From Opitutaceae bacterium (GTDB lineage: Bacteria; Verrucomicrobiota; Verrucomicrobiia; Opitutales; Opitutaceae): 64,000 bases of DNA. A program made the position numbers and the translations under genes. The notes beneath the pieces are model-generated. The model searched no databases and was not told where the DNA came from. It saw nothing but the letters and a program-made list of their open reading frames with translations. Positions 45,770 to 54,754 of the stretch are shown here, piece by piece; position 1 is the stretch's first letter; every line of letters begins with the position of its first letter. The stretch lies in assembly GCA_016715765.1 (NCBI GenBank), contig JADJZJ010000019.1, positions 1-64,000 of the forward strand, written 5' to 3'.

Positions 45770-45955
45770 GAACGCTCAACGCTTAACTTTTAACGTTCAA
45801 CGCTCAAGTGGGTCAGGGGTATTGGAGGCCGGAGTAGCTCCGTGCCCGCGAGGACGTTGACGGCTGCGCGGCGTGAATCGACTCGCGTCCGGCCGCATCG
45901 GCCACCACGCGGTCACTTGAGCGTTAAGCGTTGAACGTTAAACGTTGAGCGTTCT
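45770..45955. repeat. Element with 7-nt-periodic terminal inverted repeats, copy A
   Basis: The left end is made of heptamers (AACGCTC, AACGCTT, AACTTTT, AACGTTC, AACGCTC, AAG). The right end is its inverse (TTGAGCG, TTAAGCG, TTGAACG, TTAAACG, TTGAGCG, TTC). The centre (about 105 bp) has its own inverted pieces (CCGGAGTAGCTCCG, GGACGTTGACGGC) and no gene. It ends 28 bp before the esterase-propeller start. Further copies are at 50667-50872 and 51756-51885. Confidence 0.8.
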
Positions 45956-45982
45956 CCCCCCTTCCGCGCATGATGGCGGGTC

Positions 45983-48895
45983 ATGAGCGCCGATCCCATT
46001 CGCCCGCGCACCGAACCCGAGCCCGTCCGCAGTACCTGGGATGATCTCCTCGCCGGGGTGAAAACCCCCGCCGACTGGCTGGCGCACAAGGCGGTCCTGC
46101 GGCGGCGCTACCTCGAACTCATCCGCGACGACCGCAAGCCGGCCCGGCCGCCGCTCGACCTGCGCACGCACGAGTCGGTGGATGTGGACGGCATCTACGA
46201 GCGCCGGCTGATCAGCTACGCGGTCGAGGCCGACGAACGCGCCCATGCGTTCCTGGCAATTCCCTACGGCCTCACCGGTCCCGCCCCGGCGATGGTCACG
46301 CTCCACGGCACTTATGCGCACGGCAAGGAGCGCGAGGCCGGACTCGAGGAAAACCCGGAGAAGGCGTTCCTCGATCATCTCGCCCGGCGCGGCTACGTGG
46401 TGATCGCCCCCGACCATTTCGTGGCCGGCGAGCGCACGCCGCCCGAAGGCGCCTACGAGACGGCGCGGTTTCACCGGAAGCACCCCGAGTGGACTGCCGT
46501 CGGAAAATTCACCTACGAACACTCCATCGCCATCGACGTTCTGCTCACCCTGCCCGAAGTGGACCCGGCCCGCATCGGGACGCTCGGCCATTCGCTGGGC
46601 GGCCACGGGGCGTATTTTCTCGCGGCCTACGACGAACGCGTCCGCGCGGCGGTGTCCAATTCCGGCTGCGCGCCGTTCCGGTACAACACCAAGGTGGAGG
46701 CGTGGGCGCGCGATCATTTCTACACCTACCTGAAGCCGATCCGCGCCGGCCTGCTCCGCGGCGAGCTGCCGCCGATCGACATGCACGAGATCATGGCCCT
46801 GATCGCCCCGCGGCCGTTCCTCGACCTCTCCGGCCTCAACGACCTCATCGCCGGCGACCCGCCGCAGCTCGCCGGGTGGACGTACCGGCAGCGGGTGCTG
46901 ATGCTGATGAAGGTGATGGATGCGTACGAGCTGGAGTCGGCGGCACCGAACTTCGCCTTTTACGCCCACGGGTCGGGCCATGCGGCCCCGCACGAGGTGC
47001 GCATGCTCATGTATGGGTGGCTCGACAAGCACCTGAAGCCGGCGGCCGCGACGGCCGCGCATCTGTTGCCGGACAACCGCTTCGCCAACCTCGGCCTGGC
47101 CTCCGCCGTGTCCGAGAGCCGCGGCGTCGCCGCCCTGCGGGATGCGCAGGGACGCTCGCTCGTGCTCACGCTCCTGCTCGACCTGAGTACGCGCGGCTCG
47201 CTGCTGGTGACCGACGTGGACTCCGGGGAGACGACCCAGGTGGATTTTCCCGAGAGCACGCGTTCCGACACCTGGGCGGCGTGGGCGCCCTACGCCTCGC
47301 TGCTCAGTGCCAACGGGCGTTTCTACACCCTCGCGGGCAAGACCCTGCTGGAATTCGATCCCAACCGCCGCGCCTTCACCTTCCATGGCGTGCCGGCGGC
47401 CTCCGAGACCTGCTGCGTGGATACCGCGATGGCGGATGGCCCCGATGGCCGGATCTACGCCGCCACCCATCCCAACGCCCGCCTGGTTTCCTTTGATCCC
47501 GTCACGCAGGAACTCCGCGACCACGGGCAGTTGGATGCGGCGGAGCATTATCCCGGCAGTCTGGCGGTGGATGCGGCCGGCTGGATCTACGCCGGTATCG
47601 GCACGGCGCGCTGGAACTTCGTGGCGTTCGATCCGCGCACCGGTGTGATGCGTCCGCTGCTGGCGGAAAGCGAACGCGGACAGGGGTCGGCCCGGGTGAG
47701 CGCGGGCCCGGACGGGGCGGTTTACGGCGAGGCGGGCGGGCGGCATTACCGGCTGCATCCCGACCGTGCCGAACCGGTTGAAGCGGCCGAAGTCCCGGCC
47801 GCCGTGCCCTGCAGGGCGGGTCGTTTTACGAACCGGACGGCGGTTCTGCCGGATGGACGCCGCATCACCGTGCATCTGCCGGAACGTCGCATGGAAATCG
47901 AAGGTCCGGGCGGCGCGGCGCGCGAGATTGCGGTCAATTTTCGTTCGGGCGGAGCGTTCATCGCCTCGTTGGGGGTCGGGCCCGGGGGCGGAATCTACGG
48001 GAGCACCTCGCACCCGATGCATCTCGTTCGTTACGACCCCGCGGGGCGCGAGATCACCGACCTCGGGGCGATCAAGGCCATCGGCGGCGGCAACATCTGC
48101 GCGTTTGCCGCGCAGGGTGCCGCCCTGGTCGGGCCGGCCTATCCGTTTGGCGATGTGTTCCTCTTTGACCCCGCGCAGCCCTTTGCCCCTGAGCAGGCCT
48201 CCGCGCCGAATCCGCGGGTGCTGACCCGATTTGAAAAGCACATCACGCGGCCGCGCACCTGTGTCGCCCATCCCGACGGCCGGCATGTGATCGTCGCGGG
48301 TTTCATGGACTACGGTTTGGTCGGCGGCGGATTGGGCATCGTGGACCTGCAGTCCGGCCAAACGACGCTGCTCACCCATGAGCAGGTCATGCCGCGCCAT
48401 AGCACCCACACCCTCAGGGCCCTGGCAAACGGCGATCTGGTGGGAGGCACCAGCGTGCACGCGCCCGGGGGCGGACATTCCACGGAGAAGGAGGCCATTC
48501 TTTACCTCTTTGACTGGTCGCGCCGGCAGGTGGTGTTCCAGACAGTGCCCGTGCCCGGGGCGGAGGAGATAAACAGCGTGGAGGTCGGGGCCGATGGATT
48601 TGTTTATGGGCTCACTGCCGGCGGTCAGTTCTTTGGGTTCGATCCCGTGCGGCGGGTCGTCGTGAAGCGCGAGGATCTGTCCGCGCACGGCGAAGTCGTG
48701 CGGCACTCGCTGGGCCGCAGTCCGGACGGAGTGGTTTATGGCGTGCTTGGGCAGGCGGTGTTCCGCGTGGAGCCCGTCGACCACCGCATCACCGTGCTCG
48801 CCAAGCCCCCGGTGCCGATCACCGCCGGCCTGGCGGTCACCGGCGACCGGCTGTATTTCGCCTCGAAGGCGAATATCTGGAGCTGCCGGTTGTGA
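45983..48895 (+). CDS. Alpha/beta-hydrolase esterase fused to a beta-propeller-like domain
   Basis: A 970-residue protein with no signal peptide. Residues about 85-355 are an alpha/beta hydrolase of the acetyl-xylan-esterase/dienelactone hydrolase type: MVTLHGTYAHG, VVIAPDHFVAGE, GHSLGGHGAYFLAAYDERV with nucleophile Ser204, an Asp in DLSGLNDLIAGD, and His333 in HGSGHAAPHEV. From about 385 on, repeated units of the kind DGRIYAATHPNARLVSFDP, GWIYAGIGTARWNFVAFDP, GGIYGSTSHPMHLVRYDP, GFVYGLTAGGQFFGFDP and GVVYGVLGQAVFRVEP recur every 45-90 residues. These are propeller blades like SMP-30/NHL or quinoprotein repeats. A cytoplasmic carbohydrate or small-ester hydrolase with a recognition propeller is a reasonable guess; the substrate is unknown. 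Confidence 0.85.
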   Translation: MSADPIRPRTEPEPVRSTWDDLLAGVKTPADWLAHKAVLRRRYLELIRDDRKPARPPLDLRTHESVDVDGIYERRLISYAVEADERAHAFLAIPYGLTGPAPAMVTLHGTYAHGKEREAGLEENPEKAFLDHLARRGYVVIAPDHFVAGERTPPEGAYETARFHRKHPEWTAVGKFTYEHSIAIDVLLTLPEVDPARIGTLGHSLGGHGAYFLAAYDERVRAAVSNSGCAPFRYNTKVEAWARDHFYTYLKPIRAGLLRGELPPIDMHEIMALIAPRPFLDLSGLNDLIAGDPPQLAGWTYRQRVLMLMKVMDAYELESAAPNFAFYAHGSGHAAPHEVRMLMYGWLDKHLKPAAATAAHLLPDNRFANLGLASAVSESRGVAALRDAQGRSLVLTLLLDLSTRGSLLVTDVDSGETTQVDFPESTRSDTWAAWAPYASLLSANGRFYTLAGKTLLEFDPNRRAFTFHGVPAASETCCVDTAMADGPDGRIYAATHPNARLVSFDPVTQELRDHGQLDAAEHYPGSLAVDAAGWIYAGIGTARWNFVAFDPRTGVMRPLLAESERGQGSARVSAGPDGAVYGEAGGRHYRLHPDRAEPVEAAEVPAAVPCRAGRFTNRTAVLPDGRRITVHLPERRMEIEGPGGAAREIAVNFRSGGAFIASLGVGPGGGIYGSTSHPMHLVRYDPAGREITDLGAIKAIGGGNICAFAAQGAALVGPAYPFGDVFLFDPAQPFAPEQASAPNPRVLTRFEKHITRPRTCVAHPDGRHVIVAGFMDYGLVGGGLGIVDLQSGQTTLLTHEQVMPRHSTHTLRALANGDLVGGTSVHAPGGGHSTEKEAILYLFDWSRRQVVFQTVPVPGAEEINSVEVGADGFVYGLTAGGQFFGFDPVRRVVVKREDLSAHGEVVRHSLGRSPDGVVYGVLGQAVFRVEPVDHRITVLAKPPVPITAGLAVTGDRLYFASKANIWSCRL

Positions 48896-48897
48896 CA

Positions 48898-49084
48898 GCG
48901 CCAGCGGCGCGCCGACATCACAGCCTAGGGCAACGCCCTGGGAAATATTGATCCGACGTCACGAGGGCTGAAGGCCCGCCCCATGGATCGGGCTTTCAGC
49001 CCTCGCCCTCCATCTATCCCCCATTCCTGGGGTTGCACCCCAGGCTCTTATGGTGCGGGCCGTTGGCCCTGAATTGCGTGATCG
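48898..49084. repeat. Composite intergenic repeat with three successive palindromes
   Basis: Three inverted pairs follow each other: AGGGCAACGCCCT near 48928-48940, GAGGGCTGAAGGCCCGCC with GGGCTTTCAGCCCTC at about 48963-49005, and CCTGGGGTTGCACCCCAGG at about 49027-49045; CGGGCCGTTGGCCCTGAA ends the series. Strings of this type (GGGCTGAAGCCC, CCTGGGGTTGCACCCC) are common dispersed repeats in planctomycete and verrucomicrobial genomes. The element fills the gap before the glycosyltransferase. Confidence 0.6.
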
Positions 49085-49150
49085 TTGGATCAACACTCCG
49101 TCGCGCTTGCGTCGGCCTGCGCGACGGAACTGAATCCGCCACTCTATTGC

Positions 49151-50602
49151 ATGGATACCGGGGCAATACCTGTGCGCAGCCGTTTCGCGCTTTGGCTCGC
49201 GTTGATCGTCGCTGTCTTTGCGGCGGTGCGCTGGGTGGGCATGTCGTGCGACCTGTGGCTGGATGAAATCTGGTCGCTGGGGCTGGTGCGGGAAATCAAG
49301 GCGCCGTGGGAAATCCTCACGAAGGTGCTGCACGACAACAATCACCCGCTCAACTCGCTCTGGCTGTCCTGGCTGCCGGCCGTGGGTCCGGCGTGGACCT
49401 ATCGTCTGCTGGCGTGGTGCACCGGAAGCGCGACCGTGCTGCTGGCGGGATTGATCGCCCGCCGCCAATACCGGGCGCTGCACCCGGAGTCCGCCAGCGG
49501 CGCGGCTGATGCCGCCGGTCTGTTCACCGCGGTGCTGACCGGTGGCGCGCACCTGCTCGTGCACTATTCCTCCGAGGCGCGCGGCTACGCCCCGGCCGTG
49601 GCGGGCGGGCTGCTGGCGTGGTACGCGTTGAGCCACGCCGCCGGGCGCACCGCCGGACGCTGGGCGGTCGTTTATGGATTCGCCTGCGTGCTGGGTCTGC
49701 TCTCGCACCTTGTGATGGTGCCGGTGATGGCCGCGGCCCTGGTCTGGTCGGCCCTGGCCATGGTGCGGGACCGGAGCCGCTGGCAAGCGGGCCTGAAACG
49801 CCTGGCCGTCTGGCATGCCGTTCCGTGGTTGTTTTTCGGTTTTTATTACGGGGGCTTTGTCCGCCGGCTGAGCATCGGGGGCGGGCCGGAGAATCCGCTC
49901 GCCGGCGTGCTGGGTGATGTGGCGGCCTTCACCCTGGGATTCCCACCGGAGTCCGGTCGCATGCTGGCGCTGCCGGTCCTGCTCGGCGTGGCGGTGCTGG
50001 CGCTCGTGTTGATCTGGCGGCGGGATTGGACGCTCGGGGTGTTTTATGGACTCGCGGCCTTCATCCTGCCGGCGGTCGGGCCGGCGCTGGGCCGTTTCAC
50101 GCTGCTGTTTCCGCGCTACTTCATCGTCAGCGCCGTGCTCGTCCTGCTGCTGGCCGGGTACGTCCTGGCGCGGCTGTGGGCGCGCGGGGGCGTGTGGCGC
50201 TGGGTGACGCTCGGACTCGTGGCGCTGTTTCTCGCGGGCAATGGGCTGCACACCTATCGCCTGGGCCGTGACGGCCGCGGACAGTATCAGGCGGCGCTGC
50301 GCCACCTTGTGGCGCAAACACCGGCGCCGGTGGTGTCGGTGGGTTCGGATTCCGATTTCCGCAACGGGCCCCTCATCGGCTATCACGCCGCCGCGACCGG
50401 ACTTGGCCGGAAGATCCGTTATCATCCCGCCGACCGCGTGCCCCGGGCCGGCACGCAGTGGCTCATCATTCACCGTCTGGATGGCGGCGAAGTTCCGCCC
50501 GGGGCCGTGGGCGATCCCCGGGGCAACCGCTATGAGCTGGAAAAGGTGTTTCCGCACGCGCCGCTGTCGGGGTGGGATTGGTATGTGTATCGGCGGCGGT
50601 GA
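49151..50602 (+). CDS. Integral-membrane glycosyltransferase, GT-C/GT39 type
   Basis: A 483-residue polytopic protein with about ten or more hydrophobic segments. After the first segment (FALWLALIVAVFAAVRWVG, about 13-31) comes the acidic motif DLWLDEIWSLGLVREI (Asp38 and Glu39), the place of the catalytic DE/DD motif in GT-C enzymes, then HDNNHPLNSLWLSWLP, whose His and Asn fit the ArnT/PMT pattern. A soluble C-terminal part (about 385-483) follows. Such enzymes move a sugar from a polyprenyl-phosphate carrier to a surface acceptor. ATG at 49151 is chosen; an in-frame TTG at 49085 lies in the repeat. Donor and acceptor are unknown, and no other cell-surface genes adjoin. Confidence 0.82.
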   Translation: MDTGAIPVRSRFALWLALIVAVFAAVRWVGMSCDLWLDEIWSLGLVREIKAPWEILTKVLHDNNHPLNSLWLSWLPAVGPAWTYRLLAWCTGSATVLLAGLIARRQYRALHPESASGAADAAGLFTAVLTGGAHLLVHYSSEARGYAPAVAGGLLAWYALSHAAGRTAGRWAVVYGFACVLGLLSHLVMVPVMAAALVWSALAMVRDRSRWQAGLKRLAVWHAVPWLFFGFYYGGFVRRLSIGGGPENPLAGVLGDVAAFTLGFPPESGRMLALPVLLGVAVLALVLIWRRDWTLGVFYGLAAFILPAVGPALGRFTLLFPRYFIVSAVLVLLLAGYVLARLWARGGVWRWVTLGLVALFLAGNGLHTYRLGRDGRGQYQAALRHLVAQTPAPVVSVGSDSDFRNGPLIGYHAAATGLGRKIRYHPADRVPRAGTQWLIIHRLDGGEVPPGAVGDPRGNRYELEKVFPHAPLSGWDWYVYRRR

Positions 50603-50990
50603 GCCGCCGGACATCCAACATCGAACATCCAACGCCCAACATCCAAGGGCTGAAATTCCGGGCGAACGCTCAACGTTTAACTTTTAACGCTCAACGCTCA
50701 AGGGGGGCGGGTGAGACTTGCATCTGTAGGAGCGGCTTTATGCCGCGAGGGGTGCGTATGATCGCGGCGTAAAGCCGCTCCTACAATTGGCATTGCCCGA
50801 ACAAATTGCAGTCAAGCCGTTCGCGCTCCCACTTCGACGTTCAGCGTTCAACGTTCGACGTTCAGCGTTCCGCGCCGCCGGCGCGGAACGAGCGTAGTGC
50901 CGTGGTTCAGCCGGCACTGATCTGAAAGAGTTGAATCGCCGGGTGGCGTTTCCAGCGCGGACTGAAGTTCCGCGCTACGTGCGGCGTCTG
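50603..50990. repeat. 390-bp gap made wholly of nested and adjacent repeats
   Basis: No gene. In order: an array of heptamers (ACATCCA, ACATCGA, ACATCCA, ACGCCCA, ACATCCA) at about 50609-50645; a copy of the 7-nt-periodic element with ends at 50667-50703 (AACGCTC, AACGTTT, AACTTTT) and 50837-50872 (TTCAGCG, TTCAACG, TTCGACG); a GTAGGAGCGGCTTTATGCCG REPIN at 50726-50784 lying inside that element; and a second REPIN at 50894-50978 (GTAGTGCCGTGGTTCAGCC to CGCGCTAC). The REPIN at 50726 is almost identical to that at 41313. Confidence 0.8.
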
Positions 50991-51758
50991 CTAGAACTGC
51001 GCGAGGTATTCGCGGATGTCGTCGGGGACCGTGTGGCTGATGTGCGGGACGATCCAGTGGAAGAGCTGGCGGATTTCTTCACGCTGATCCGTGGCGCGCT
51101 TCAGCGCGGGCACGCCGTAACCCTGCTTCTGCACGTGCTCCTGGTCCTCGCAGGTGTAGATTTCCAGCACCTTGGGCTGGGTGCTGCTGCGCACGAAATA
51201 ATCGTGCATGCGGAATTCGAAGCTGTGCACCGCCTGGCCGGCAAAATGGCGCCAGACCGTGAGCAGGGTGTCGCTGGAGCCGTGGTACTGCTTGGTCAGC
51301 AGGCCGGCCTCCTTCTGCCGCACCAGCTTGGGATTGCCGGGCTTGAGCGAGGCGCCGATGGCCACGGGTTCCAGCAGCTGCAGGTAGCCCTTCTGCTCCT
51401 CGAAGTTCGCGAATTTGAACTCAACGCCCAGCTTCGTCTGGCTGGTCTCGGCCAGCTGGTGGGCCACGTTGCCGTCGAGCCGGAGCGCGCGGCCGCCAAG
51501 TTCCAATCGCAGCCGGCAGGGATCGCCGCGCTTGAAGTCCAGGAGTAGCACGAGCTGCACCGCCGCACCGCCGCTCGAGAGATTGAGCAGGCGGACGGCC
51601 TGATCGTGATTGCCCAGGCGCAACGCGGCCCGCAGCGGCGTGCCGGGCTCCACGAGGTGGCGCACGGCGTGACGCTGCTCCCGCTGGGCCACGGCCTCCT
51701 TGTCGAAATTCAGGATGCGCTTGAAGAAGAGCACGGCCGCACGCTGCGCGTGGAACAC
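50991..51758 (-). CDS. Hypothetical protein, possible PilZ-like domain
   Basis: A 255-residue soluble protein. Residues about 30-140 (RHLVEPGTPLRAALRLGNHD, VRLLNLSSGGAAVQL, LGGRALRLDGNVAH, GVEFKFANFEEQKGYLQLLE) have the Arg-rich opening and NLSxGG turn expected of a PilZ domain, which binds cyclic di-GMP. The match is partial because the usual RxxxR spacing is not clear. The C-terminal half has HSFEFRMHDYFVRSSTQPKV and CEDQEHVQKQGYG and is unassigned. The start is GTG at 51758, at the border of a repeat element, so the original 5' end may have been changed by insertion; GTG at residue 9 is another choice. Confidence 0.6.
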   Translation of the reverse strand: MFHAQRAAVLFFKRILNFDKEAVAQREQRHAVRHLVEPGTPLRAALRLGNHDQAVRLLNLSSGGAAVQLVLLLDFKRGDPCRLRLELGGRALRLDGNVAHQLAETSQTKLGVEFKFANFEEQKGYLQLLEPVAIGASLKPGNPKLVRQKEAGLLTKQYHGSSDTLLTVWRHFAGQAVHSFEFRMHDYFVRSSTQPKVLEIYTCEDQEHVQKQGYGVPALKRATDQREEIRQLFHWIVPHISHTVPDDIREYLAQF

Positions 51759-51885
51759 TCAACGCTCAACGTTTAACTTTTAACGCTCAGTGTAAAACGG
51801 CAGGCCGCGAGCGGGCTGCCTGCTTTCAATGCGCCAGGTCCGTCACTTGAACGTTAAACGTTAAGAGTTAAGCGTTGAGCGTTCC
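51756..51885. repeat. Element with 7-nt-periodic terminal inverted repeats, copy C
   Basis: Left end ACTCAACGCTCAACGTTTAA with CTTTTAACGCTCA, right end ACTTGAACGTTAAACG with TTAAGCGTTGAGCGTTCC. The centre has a GC hairpin (GGCAGGCCGCGAGCGGGCTG CC). It sits between the possible PilZ gene (its start codon touches the element) and the hybrid kinase. Confidence 0.75.
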
Positions 51886-52000
51886 GCGCTCCCGGGCGCG
51901 GCGCTTCCCATAAATGCGCATAGACTCAGGCCGGGAATCCCGGCAATTTCCCCCGCGATGCCTGTTCTGCTCCCGAACGTCACTCCGCGTGACCCCGCCC

Positions 52001-54388
52001 ATGCGTAGGCTGCACCATGGGCTGTGGCTGGCCGCGCTGGGTTGGACGGCCGCGACGTCCGCGGCCCCCCTGCGCATCGGGGTGGAGTTTCAGGCGGCCC
52101 CGATGTCGTTCATCAACGACCAGGGCAAACCCTCGGGCTTCACCCCCGAGCTGCTCGCGGCCATGGCGGCCACGGGCCTGGTCGAGATTGAGGTCATCCC
52201 CAACTACTGGACCAACCACCTCGCGGCGCTTGAGGCCGGCAAGATCGACGCCCTGGCGAACGTCGTGTACCGGCCCAACCGGGAGCCGCTCATGGACTAC
52301 AGCATCGGCCATGCGTGGGTGCACGGCGTGGTCTACCGCCGGGCGGATCATCCGCCCTTCCATCGCACGGCGGACTTTGCCGGCAGGAAGCTGGGCTCGC
52401 TGCTGGGCACCGTGACCTACAATCATGCCGACACGCATCCGGAATGGGGCGCGACCCTGCTCCCCTACCGGGGCTGGGATGCGGCGCTCGAGGCCACGGC
52501 CCGCGGCGAGACCGACGCCACGCTCATGCTGAGCCCGCTCTCCAGCCAGTTGAGCAACCTGCACAACCTGAAGGCCGACTTCGTGGATGACATCATCTAC
52601 CGGTACCATTTCGGCGTGCGGCCGGGCGACAGTGCGACGCTGGCGCGGATCAACGAGGCCCTGGCCGAGGTGCGGCACAACGGCGACTTCGACCGTATCT
52701 ACGCGAAATGGATCGGGCCGATCGAGCCGCACCCCATCCGCCTCGCGGACCTGCGCCCCTACTATGCGCCCGGGGCGGCCGTGCTGCTGGCCGTGGGCCT
52801 GCTCATCTGGTGGCAGCGGCGCATGCTGGACCGCCAGGCCCGCTCGGCCGAGGCGCTGCGGCGGAGCGAGGAGCGCTGGAAATTCGCCATCGAGGGTTCG
52901 GGCGACGGCCTCTGGGATTACGACGTGCCGGCCAACCGGGTGGTGCGCTCCGCCCGCTGGAAGGAAATGCTCGGCTACCGCGAGGATGAGATCGGCACCG
53001 ACATGAACGAGTGGCGCGAGCGCATCCATCCCGACGACCTGCCCGCCGTCATGGCGGCGCAACGGGCCCTGCGCGACAGCCGCTCGGGCACCATCGCGGT
53101 CGAACACCGGCTGCGGTGCAAGGACGGCTCCTGGAAATGGGTGCTCATCCGCGGCATGGTCATGCGCCGCGACGCGGCGGGCCAGCCCCTGCGCATCATC
53201 GGCACCCACACCGACCTCACCGCCCGCAAGCAGGCGGAGGAGGACCGGCTGGTGCTCGGCAAACTGGAATCCACCGGCGTGCTCGCCGGCGGCATCGCCC
53301 ATGATTTCAACAATCTCCTGACGGCCATCCTCCTCAACCTCGAGCTGGCCCAGCTCAATCCCGCCGACACCGCCGGACTCAAAAAGCGCCTCGAGGGCGC
53401 GCAGAATGCCGCGCTCTCGGCCCGCAACCTGACCCAGCAGCTCATCACCTTCGCCCGGGGCGACGCCACCCTGCCGCGGGTGGTTGTGATTTCCGACCTG
53501 CTCCGCGAATCGGTCCCGCTGGCCCTGACCGGCTCCACGGTGCGGGGCGACATCCATATCGCGCCCGACCTGTGGCCGGCGGAAGTGGACGCCGGCCAGA
53601 TCGGGCAGGTGATCCGCAACCTCGTGCTCAACGCGCGCGAAGCCATGCCCGACGGCGGCATCGTCACCCTGCGGGCGGAAAACGCCGTGGTGCAGACCGG
53701 GGACGGCCGCCATATTCCCGCGGGCAATTACCTGCACATCACGGTGTCCGACCATGGCGAGGGCATCCAGCCGGACGTGCTGCCCAAGATCTTCGACCCC
53801 TATTATTCCACCAAGCAGCGCGGGCCGCAGCGCGGCATGGGGCTCGGCCTGACCATCTGCCATGCGATCATCCAGAAGCACAGCGGTGCGATCAGCGTGG
53901 ATTCGAATCCGCAGGATGGCACCACCTTCCACGTCTACCTGCCGGCCGTCCCGCAGGCGGTGGTCGCGGCCGACACCCCGGCCGGCGTCCGGGACCTGGC
54001 CAGCCAGCTGTCCGCGCGGATTCTGGTGATGGACGACGAGCCCGCCGTGCAGCATTCGATCGCCCTGGCGCTGGAGCAGATGGGGCACACCGTGGAGTTG
54101 ACGGAGCATGGCCGGGCGGCCGTCGAGCAGCATGCCATCGCCCGCGCCGCCGGCCGGCCCTTCGATGTCGTCCTCCTCGACCTGACCGTCCCCGGCGGCA
54201 TGGGCGGCCGCGAGGCCGTGAAGGCCATGCGCGTGCTCGAGCCCGGCGTGAAGGCGGTCGTCATGAGCGGCTACGCCAACGACGAGGTCCTCCACGACAG
54301 TGTGGCCCACGGTTTCGACGCCGTGCTCAAAAAGCCCTTCGACCTCACGGCGCTCCGCGACACCCTCGAACGCCTGCTCAAAAAGTAG
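52001..54388 (+). CDS. Hybrid sensor histidine kinase with solute-binding sensor, PAS and receiver domains
   Basis: A 795-residue membrane kinase. A signal peptide (about 1-22) is followed by a periplasmic SBP_bac_3 domain (about 24-250: RIGVEFQAAPMSFINDQGKPSGFTPELL, DALANVVYRPNRE, GSLLGTVTYNHAD), one membrane segment (about 257-273), PAS with PAC (about 291-412, GSGDGLWDYD to RIIGTHTDLTARK), and a HisKA box with His434 in GIAHDFNNLLTAI. The ATPase domain (NLVLNAREAMPDGG, VSDHGEGIQPDVLPKIFDPYYSTK, RGMGLGLTICHAI) and a C-terminal receiver with Asp727 in LLDLTVPGG close the protein. It senses a polar solute such as an amino acid outside the membrane. ATG at 52001 gives the best signal peptide. 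No separate response regulator adjoins. Confidence 0.93.
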   Translation: MRRLHHGLWLAALGWTAATSAAPLRIGVEFQAAPMSFINDQGKPSGFTPELLAAMAATGLVEIEVIPNYWTNHLAALEAGKIDALANVVYRPNREPLMDYSIGHAWVHGVVYRRADHPPFHRTADFAGRKLGSLLGTVTYNHADTHPEWGATLLPYRGWDAALEATARGETDATLMLSPLSSQLSNLHNLKADFVDDIIYRYHFGVRPGDSATLARINEALAEVRHNGDFDRIYAKWIGPIEPHPIRLADLRPYYAPGAAVLLAVGLLIWWQRRMLDRQARSAEALRRSEERWKFAIEGSGDGLWDYDVPANRVVRSARWKEMLGYREDEIGTDMNEWRERIHPDDLPAVMAAQRALRDSRSGTIAVEHRLRCKDGSWKWVLIRGMVMRRDAAGQPLRIIGTHTDLTARKQAEEDRLVLGKLESTGVLAGGIAHDFNNLLTAILLNLELAQLNPADTAGLKKRLEGAQNAALSARNLTQQLITFARGDATLPRVVVISDLLRESVPLALTGSTVRGDIHIAPDLWPAEVDAGQIGQVIRNLVLNAREAMPDGGIVTLRAENAVVQTGDGRHIPAGNYLHITVSDHGEGIQPDVLPKIFDPYYSTKQRGPQRGMGLGLTICHAIIQKHSGAISVDSNPQDGTTFHVYLPAVPQAVVAADTPAGVRDLASQLSARILVMDDEPAVQHSIALALEQMGHTVELTEHGRAAVEQHAIARAAGRPFDVVLLDLTVPGGMGGREAVKAMRVLEPGVKAVVMSGYANDEVLHDSVAHGFDAVLKKPFDLTALRDTLERLLKK

Positions 54389-54441
54389 AACGGGTCTCCG
54401 GCGGATTCACACTCCCTTGCGCAGTTGGACGCGGAGCTTTT

Positions 54442-54754
54442 TTCACCACGGATTTAGAGCCCTGTCGCTTCGCTCGGTAGCACGGATGGCACGGATTCGA
54501 GCCTGAAAACCACGGATACTAACCAATCCTCAATGATGGTAATCAGTGGATATCAGTGGTGCCTGTTTCCCGAATTCGAATGGCCGCATAAGGCACAAAA
54601 AGCACATAAGGATCCAATCATTGAAACAGGGGGAAGCAAGGGAAACGGAGTATTTGGGTCAGGCTCTCTGCTCTTTCTCCTTCCTCCTGTAAAATTGTCC
54701 GGGTCCTTTTGTGCCTTCCGATCCATCCGTGATATCCGTGTGATCCGTGGTTAA
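54442..54754. repeat. 313-bp composite snap-back element
   Basis: The outer ends are TTCACCACGGATTTAGAGCC (54442 onward) and GTGTGATCCGTGGTTAA (to 54754). Inside, AAGGCACAAAAAGC (54590 onward) faces GTCCTTTTGTGCCTT near 54706-54720, and ACAGGGGGAAGCAAGGG faces CTTTCTCCTTCCTCCTGT. The element folds back on itself on two levels. Its last TTA provides the stop codon of the minus-strand URO-D gene. No gene is present. Confidence 0.75.

Noticed and set aside
44738..45860. Long Arg/Pro/Gly/Ala open frames in the second G/C block
   Set aside because: Same reasons; no codon periodicity, no start context and no family motif.
50603..50990. CRISPR-like array
   Set aside because: The short repeats are 7 nt and contiguous, without spacers of constant length, and no cas gene is present.
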